Part shown: positions 57,393 through 64,000 of the stretch, in pieces
How the letters are laid out: every line of letters starts with the position of its first letter
How positions within the stretch are numbered: the stretch's first letter is position 1
Assembly (NCBI GenBank): GCA_019925795.1
Contig: CM034305.1
Coordinates: 65,212,573-65,276,572 of the forward strand
Direction of reading: 5' to 3'
Origin: Dendrobium chrysotoxum
Lineage: Eukaryota; Streptophyta; Magnoliopsida; Asparagales; Orchidaceae
DNA: 64,000 nucleotides
Program-made: the position numbers and the translations under genes
Notes under the pieces: model-generated
Database searches by the model: none
What the model was told of the DNA's origin: nothing
What the model saw: the letters and a program-made list of their open reading frames with translations, nothing else

Positions 57393-60300
57393 TAAGTATA
57401 TGGACTTAGCTTTTTGCTGGAGCGAATAACAGTTCCAAGCCAGTCATCAGTTATTTCACCTTTCAGAGCTGTAAGGGAATGTTCAGTGCCAACCTGCATA
57501 CACAGAATCACATTCATGACAAGAAAGGAGAAATTTTTTGTTGAGAAAAAAAAAATTGGTGAGAATATTCTGATAAGATTTTGGTGATATGAATCTTAAA
57601 ATTTTTATTTAGATTGAGAGAAGCGCAACAAAATAGTTGATTGATTATCTATATATTACATCACTCTCAAAGTAAATTCAAGTTTCATAATTTGGATGTA
57701 ATGGATTTCTAAGCCGTTGGATTGGCTTTGAGATGCGAGCAATATAAATTTTTATTAGAGAAAATTTAGCATAGATATTATAATCAAATTATAGTTAGAA
57801 TGAATTTGCTTTTGTGATGAGTTCAATTCAAAATGAATCAATTAAAACTATTATTATGACCAATTTGTTTTATTATGACTAATTACTTATATATTATAAA
57901 AAATATATATCAAAATAATTTTTGGGCTATTTATGGAGTCATTTTAGTCTAAGATTATAAACATATTCAATATAATCCAAAATAGTTCATTTGAATTATT
58001 TTGGATCAAATTTAAAGAGTAAAAAAATTATATCAAATATATGGTAATTTGAGACTAAGGGTTCGTTTGGGACGGCTTTCTTACTGCTTCTTAAAGCAGC
58101 TTTTTAGTACAAAAATTTTAATTCTTATACTAGAAAGCTGCTTTAAGAAGCAGTAAGAAAGCCATCCCGGCTCTCTTACTGCTTCTTAAAGCAGCTTTTT
58201 AGTTAAAAAATTTCTAATTTTTGTACTAAAAAGCTGCTTTAAGAAACATTAAAAAAATCATCCCAAACGAAGCATTCGTTTGGGACAACTTTTAGCCATT
58301 GCTTTTTCGCTGCCTTCATTGAATTTTTGTGCTAGAAAGCTACTGAAAGCAGTAAGAAAGCCGCCCCAAACTAAGCCTAAATGAACCACTAAATAGTTCA
58401 GAGACTGTTTTAGCCATTTTCTCTATATTGTATTTTCTCAAGAAAATTTCAAATAATTTTGATAATCATCTGAATAAATTTTGAACAAAAATTCTTTCCC
58501 AAAATTTTTCGTTCTAAATTCATTCCAACAAAATTTTGATCCCAATTTTTACCCTTCTTGTTTCTACAGAGAAAATATTCTCACCTTGGTTATGTATACA
58601 TTGATGCCGAGTTTAGCAATCGCTGCTGCTTCTAATATCTTTGTCTCCATTCCACCAGTTGTGTCGTGAGACGCAACTGTTATCTCCACTGCAGCTAGAG
58701 CTCAACGTAAGAAACATAAGAATATAAGGAAGACAAAGAGGAAGTTTAGGCTCCATTTGAGACGGCTTTTTAATTACTTCTTAAAGTAGCTTTTAATAAA
58801 AAATTAAATTTTTTGCACTAAAATGCTGCTTTACGAAACAGTAAGAAAGACGCCCCAAACAAAACCTTGGCCTTAGGCAAGAACCAAAAACTGAAAGCAC
58901 CATAGCTCAAGGAAAGCAGTTGCGTATCACTTGGACAATGTAAAAATTTTCTTCCAACCCCATTGGGCTTAGCTGGGTTAGTGGACGAGCGTAGTTGGGA
59001 ACCCCCCAACTCATGTACGATTCCACTCTCAAGCGGCGCGACTCCTTAAGTGAGGAGAAAATAAGTGCGTGGTCCGACACCTGTGGGGCTGTTTGCCGCT
59101 AGGTCCGCCGAGGGATTAGTTACTTCACCAAATACCTCCTCTACAGGGGTGACAGCAGGTGAATACCCTCGTTCCCAAAAAAAAAATTATTTTCCTCTAT
59201 TTATGATACTAAAATGTAGGTTCATTGTTTTCTTCAGTACCAATATTGCAGGTGAATTGCACAAAGTCTTACTCTGTGACATATCATGCCTCTTTCACCA
59301 CAATTCATTTATTGTACTATTTTTCTCCGCCAAATCGTACATATGATAGGGTAGGGTCAACGAATGTAGCGGGAAGTTAGATTGGTAAAACAAGTTATAG
59401 GAGAACTTAGTAATCGTGGGTCTGTAATGAGTATTATAGTTTTTAATAGGTAGTTAATGTCTTTTGAGTCTTTATGATATTATAAATATCTCATTGGGAA
59501 TATCAGAGTATAAAACCTAATTATAGACTTACAACAATAATCTCACTGAGAAGTCAGAAACTTGTGATTGGCAAATAGTTGGGAATGATCTAATTGTAGA
59601 CTTACAACAATAATCTTGAAGTATAGGCTTGCAGCAATGCCTTGCAAAGACATCAATAAATGGCCTCAAGAAGTTTTTGATTATACTTTGAGTAAAAAAT
59701 TTAGGTTCATTTGGACCTAGATACAAATCATACATGTCAAAGGAGCGCACCATGGCGCACGGAGCGGCCCACATACGGCGCTATTTGCTTGGCGTGGCAC
59801 GGCGCATCAAAATAGCGCGCGCTATTTGCACCTCGCATGCGCAAGAGCGCATGGCATAAGGCGCAAATGGAGCGTGCTATTTTATTAACATGTTATAATT
59901 TTTAAATTATAAATTATAATTAATATTTTAAGGCTTATATATTAATATCATGATTAATTATTAATTAATCAAACATCAAATTAATAGAATATCAAACAAA
60001 TTTAAATGATTTAATTTTTTTTAAGGATTTAAAACTATCATTTTTGCTATTTGGTGGAATTTAGGCTAAATAATGCTTAAATCATGCTCAAATCTATTGA
60101 TTTAAGTTTCTGTAGGATTTAAAATTGTCATATTTGCTATTTGACAGGATATTTGTGCTTAAATTTTGTTCTTATCAACCAATTGTTCGTTATTTAAAGT
60201 ATTTAATATTAATAAATACATTTTTTTAACAATTTTAAATTGTACATCATGTTTAAAATGGTGCACCATGTGTCATAGGTCCACGGAAAATTTTGTGCCG

Positions 60301-63147
60301 TGGTGCGACATTCGCCATTGACAAGCATGATTCATGCATACTAAAGCATCGTTGGGCTCATATCATCAAACATTACCTCTAGAATATAAATTTTCTGAAA
60401 ATGGAGTATGAATGAATCTAATTCAAATATAGGGATGCTTTGAATATGAAAATTTGCATCAACATGCATACATGACTAGGGCACAAGGGAGAAAAAGGAT
60501 TTATGTACCCGACTCCACATACTGGGATAAAGGTTTCATATTGTTATTGTAACCATACATGACTAGATGATTTTTTTGAAGAGGCATCAATGCTTATTGC
60601 TTATGGAAGTTCTATAGAAAAGCAGCCCTCCACGCTCTCCCTCCTCACCCCACCTACCACCGACTGAGTAGCAATTTAAATATCAAGCCCAACACTCGCT
60701 GGTTTGCAGTTCAATTGATTACGCTCAATGGTCAACTGTTTGGTAACTTGAATTTACCTCCCCTATTCTAAAGCTCAGCAGCTCATGATCAAGCCTAATG
60801 TTTGGTTGCTTGATTAAGGAGACATGCAATGAACTTTACCTCCCTCATACTCCCCAATGGCCTGCCTCGCTCTTTCTGACCCAGATCACTGAATATAGGT
60901 TGATCTACAGCACGGAAAGTCAGAAACACAAGTCTTCATCTATCGCTTTTCTAAACCAAAAATTTGAATGTGAGGGAATGGATTATTTTGGGATACAATT
61001 ATGAGTGATAAATAGTGAGTATTTAACAAGTGTGGTCATAATATGACAAGTGGGACAAGATTGGTGGTGATGACAGGTGTTTAATGAGAGGAGAGTTACA
61101 ATGACATGGAAAAATGGGTGATAGCCAAAAAGCAAAAATAATCCCCCTATTATTAGTATATGGCTAATTTAGTCTCAAAATATTACATTTCTAATCACTC
61201 AATTATATATAAATAGATCCCCAAGAATTAAACTGAGATCAATTTTGTTTAGCCAAGGGATTAAATTATACTTTTTTGAATTCTAATTTCCCTTAATTTC
61301 TTCATGATGGGGCGATTTGAAATAGTTTTGTATAACCGACGAGCTAAATTAGAGAAATGTGATGCTCTGTAATTAAATTGGCTACATACAAATAGTCTGA
61401 AAACTCTTTTGAACTTTTTCTCTCGAAATAAGTCTAAAAGTGTGTGAGATTTTTATTGACATGGTCATATCAAACCTAACACTATTTACAACCAGGGCAA
61501 CAAAGGCCTATGCTTTCATTTCTCTAGTCTCGAAATTCCAGTAAGAGTTCATTTCATGACTTTCTCTAAATTATATGGCATCACAAAAGACAAATAGTTC
61601 GAACAATTAATCTAAAATGACAACAGCTCAAATACCTTGCTTTTCCACATCCCCTGGTGTAGGGGTTATAATCGACCAATTTCCATCTTCATCCACAGCT
61701 GTAATATACAATCAAATTTTACGCACAATTGTGAATGTAGAGCCGTAGATTGAACTAAATTAGTTAGTGAAGGATTTGGTCCCAATTCTACTAAACGAAA
61801 GCTTACTGATCTCTCGGAGCAGTCTGGCGTTTGGATTTGTTGGTGGGCGATCATATACACCAAGAACATCTGTCTTCGTTGCAAAATTGTTAGCAAATCA
61901 AGGAAATCCTCCAAATACATCAAACTAAGGGCAATCCTTACTGCTAGGTTTCCACGGAACAAACATTTAGTAACAAACAACGAGAGGATAAATCTTAATC
62001 AGACATGAATATACCATGAGTTGCATATAAAAGCATGTTGAATAATGATAAAGGATACAAGGAATACAACATATTCTGGCAATAGGAGTTGTGCGAGATG
62101 GCGAATAATGACATCTCCACTTAGTATGGTGCAACCCTGTTCATTCAATCCTACCTTTAGAAATGGATTAAGAATTTAGCTTTTAAATTCCTACCACTAA
62201 ATAATCATGAATTCAAGACCTATAGCAAAAAATGAAAGAATTCAATGGATGTTTTGTAAATTCAACCTGGGAATGATCTATCACGGCATCTCCATGCAAA
62301 ACCTAACAAAAAATAGCCATCAAATTTCAGAACAAGGAAAAAATGCAACAGTGCCAATAATGTAGTAATTAATAGAAAAGGCCAAATAAGAAAATAATAG
62401 AAACGGCATGGAAGCATGGAAACAAAGCCTCTTTAATTCACGTGCACAAGTGGTATACAATATAAGGTCGGCACTATGATGTAAGATATATTGAGATCTT
62501 ATGCTTGTTGCAAAAGAAACCGTGGGTAATTAAATGAACTTGGAATAGTAAAATCTTATGTGCCCAAAAACTACATACCTGAGCAACACAAATTTGCAGG
62601 GTTTAGTAAGGGGGTGATAATAAGTTATCTAGCACGCTTCTTTATACTAGAGAAGTTAAAGCTCTGTTATATTTACAAAAGTGAGCAGTTGCAACTAAAT
62701 ATCTTAGAGAAATAAACTCTGGTGGCTTACAGGGACAAACCCAGCAGAAAGAGCTTTAGTGATCTGAGAAACTTCAGCACAAGCAATCTGCAAACAGCGG
62801 AGGATATGAATTTCAGAAGCATGCTCTCCTACTGGTTAGTAATATAAAAATCTACAATCATATAATTTTCAAGAGCAAGAACAGAACTGAAAATCGCCAG
62901 TATATTGAAGAGTTGACAAGCTATATATATCAAAATTCAAATAGAATTTTTAGAATCACTCATGCATGTTAAGTCCAAAGCAAAATGCAGAAATACAACA
63001 AAAATAATCACAGATTTTACTGCAGCTTCTGACATTATGCAGAAATACAACAAAAATAATCACAGATTTTACTGCTGCTTCTGACATTTCTACCCTGAGT
63101 TGACCACCCGCAAGCAAATGGTGATATCCCCACAGCAGTTATTCCTT
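57392..63147 (-). CDS. IPK: Isopentenyl phosphate kinase (3' part; continues beyond the window)
   Basis: Minus-strand exons, all in phase: 63147-63086, 62787-62731, 62302-62267, 62154-62059, 61873-61807, 61698-61636, 58688-58585 and 57493-57392 (TAG). The 5' exons lie right of the window. The translation includes GITAVGISPFACGWSTQGRN, AGFVPVLHGDAVID, GCTILSGDVIIRHLAQLLLP, EYVVFLTDVLGVYDRPP, then VASHDTTGGMETKILEAAAI and DDWLGTVIRSSKK, matching plant IPK of the amino-acid-kinase fold along its length. IPK phosphorylates isopentenyl (and dimethylallyl) monophosphate with ATP to the diphosphate, returning dephosphorylated intermediates to terpenoid synthesis. The 2.9-kb intron before the 58688-58585 exon contains a MITE and a SINE. 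A 51-bp tandem duplication overlaps the donor of the exon ending at 63086. Confidence 0.92.
58059..58377. mobile_element. Fused cluster of three family A MITEs in an IPK intron
   Basis: Outer TAA triplets at 58056-58058 and 58378-58380. Inside are three palindromic units (about 58059-58168, 58169-58273, 58274-58377), but the inner junctions have lost their TAA and parts of the terminal repeats: GCCATCCC runs directly into GGCTCTCTTACTGC. This suggests recombination between neighbouring arms after tandem insertion. Confidence 0.85.
58749..58866. mobile_element. Palindromic MITE (family A) in an IPK intron
   Basis: Starts GGCTCCATTTGAGACGGC after TTA (58746-58748) and ends GACGCCCCAAACAAAACC before TTG. 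Confidence 0.87.
58957..59186 (+). mobile_element. tRNA-derived SINE in an IPK intron
   Basis: Same family as the minus-strand SINE at 15894-16108: GGGCTTAGCTGGGTTAGTGG (A-box-like), TACGATTCCACTC (weakened B box), GGCGCGACTCCTTAAGTG and CACCTGTGGGGCTG, then an A10 tail (59177-59186). The flanks AAATTTTCTTCC and AATTATTTTCCTC may be an eroded target duplication. It lies antisense to IPK. Confidence 0.82.
59187..61635. other. Remainder of the large IPK intron
   Basis: No gene is supported. A GC-rich patch at 59750-59880 is crowded with GCGC and GGCGCA-type motifs. From 60020 to 60180 two diverged copies of GGATTTAAAA-T-TCAT-TTTGCTATTTG occur. The rest is AT-rich. Confidence 0.45.
62996..63098. 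repeat. 51-bp tandem duplication spanning an IPK splice donor
   Basis: Two near-identical copies of a unit starting ATGCAGAAATACAACAAAA and ending CTTCTGACATT (one base differs, CAGC versus CTGC). The right copy covers the minus-strand donor AAT/GTCAG at 63086/63085. The left copy repeats that donor 51 bp into the intron. Confidence 0.93.
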
Positions 63148-64000
63148 CTGCAAGAGAACGGAAATTGTTATCAGGACAATAGTGTCACCTAATACCACAC
63201 TAGCTATTCAGGTTGCTACTAGTGTAGTTATATATGTACATATATTATTTTGTAAGTTTCTCATTAATGAGGAACTTTTGTCAACAACAAATTCAAAATA
63301 TTTTGTGTACATTATGTTGAAGGGTAAATATATTATTGCACCATAGAATAAATAACAAAATTGCTTTTTTATTGCTATATATCCGGAGATTTTTCACTAC
63401 CCAATATATTTGATCGAATAAGATATATTTTATTATGTAATGTAGATTCCTCATAAGAGCAAGACACTATAGTTAATTCCATCCCAAGAATATTTGATCA
63501 TTGAGAAACTTTCGATTAAAATAGTGATTTACGGTCTCTTAATCAAAATATTGATTAACTTGATTTTAAAGATTTTAATTTTACTGATTTGAACTTGGAA
63601 TTGAAAAGGTGATTGGATCAAATTTAGAAATAATTTCACAAGGAAACCAAGAAACTTATTTAGAAGGTTGGAATTTATATTTCAACAACATAAGATTGAG
63701 AAAATTCCTAAGAAGGTGAGGACTTATGATGTGGTTGAGACTAACATCATCCTCGGATCTTAGATCTAAGTTGATAGCCACCAATAAGGTAGTAACTTGA
63801 ACCTAAATCTAATGGATGCAGGGGACTTCTGAGTTTGAAAGCTCGCTAAAGTCAACCTGAGATATGGTCTTACAATTCTGCCTGAAAAGGATGGCCAGCT
63901 AAATCCACCTAAGAGCTTTTAAATCATATAGCCTTCGTCTCAATGCATCCATAAGATAGGTTAGGTTGTTTTGATATTAAAAAATAAGACTTACAACTTA
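63148..64000. other. IPK intron running off the window
   Basis: AT-rich DNA without an identified further exon; the next upstream IPK exon must lie at or beyond the right edge. Confidence 0.5.

Noticed and set aside
1..64000. CRISPR array, biosynthetic cluster or other undescribed multi-gene system
   Set aside because: No spaced identical repeats, and the neighbouring genes have unrelated roles; the only clustering is the FMO tandem duplication.

Overview
The window is nuclear DNA of a flowering plant. The genes are split by GT-AG introns, the intergenic DNA is AT-rich, and there are many microsatellites, MITEs, LTR-retrotransposon remnants and tRNA-derived SINEs. Protein styles and repeat content hint at a monocot (palm-like), but this is a weak inference. 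No rRNA, functional tRNA, CRISPR or prokaryotic feature was seen.

Layout. 1-5.9 kb: intergenic DNA with a remorin-like terminal exon (2095-2289, +) and a solo LTR with a 5-bp target duplication (4327-5605). 6.07-6.82 kb: a single-exon EID1-like F-box gene (-), possibly with a remote 5' UTR exon near 10.7 kb. 8.0-9.3 kb: decayed Ty3/gypsy gag. 11.9-12.2 kb: a large fold-back element. 15.3-28.4 kb: a roughly 6-kb segment present twice in tandem, each copy holding a 7-exon FMO GS-OX-like flavin monooxygenase gene. Copy 2 is intact (460 aa). Copy 1 has a one-base deletion in exon 4 and is probably a recent pseudogene. 28.9-38.05 kb: a 9-exon nucleotidyltransferase/PAP-OAS1 gene (-) with a Ty1-copia remnant in an intron. 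41.4-52.4 kb: plastid ClpF, the Clp protease adapter (-). 53.8-55.2 kb: a probable LTR with an 18-bp CpG-rich minisatellite. 57.4-63.1 kb to beyond the right edge: isopentenyl phosphate kinase (-), 5' part outside the window.

The most informative signal is the mobile-element record. Because the FMO segment is duplicated, one copy often preserves the empty site for an insertion in the other. This gives directly readable target duplications for three families: a near-perfect palindromic MITE of about 120 bp (TAA/TTA target, PIF/Harbinger-like, over 20 copies here), a MITE with 9-bp target duplications (Mutator-like), and a tRNA-derived SINE with a 13-bp duplication. The palindromic MITE also forms head-to-tail arrays in which adjacent copies share one TTA/TAA, and one array abuts and contributes a base to the stop codon of the isopentenyl phosphate kinase gene.

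The genes are functionally unrelated (light/ABA signalling, S-oxygenation, RNA nucleotidyl transfer, plastid proteolysis, isoprenoid salvage). I see no operon-like or cluster logic apart from the FMO duplication, and no convincing undescribed multi-gene system.
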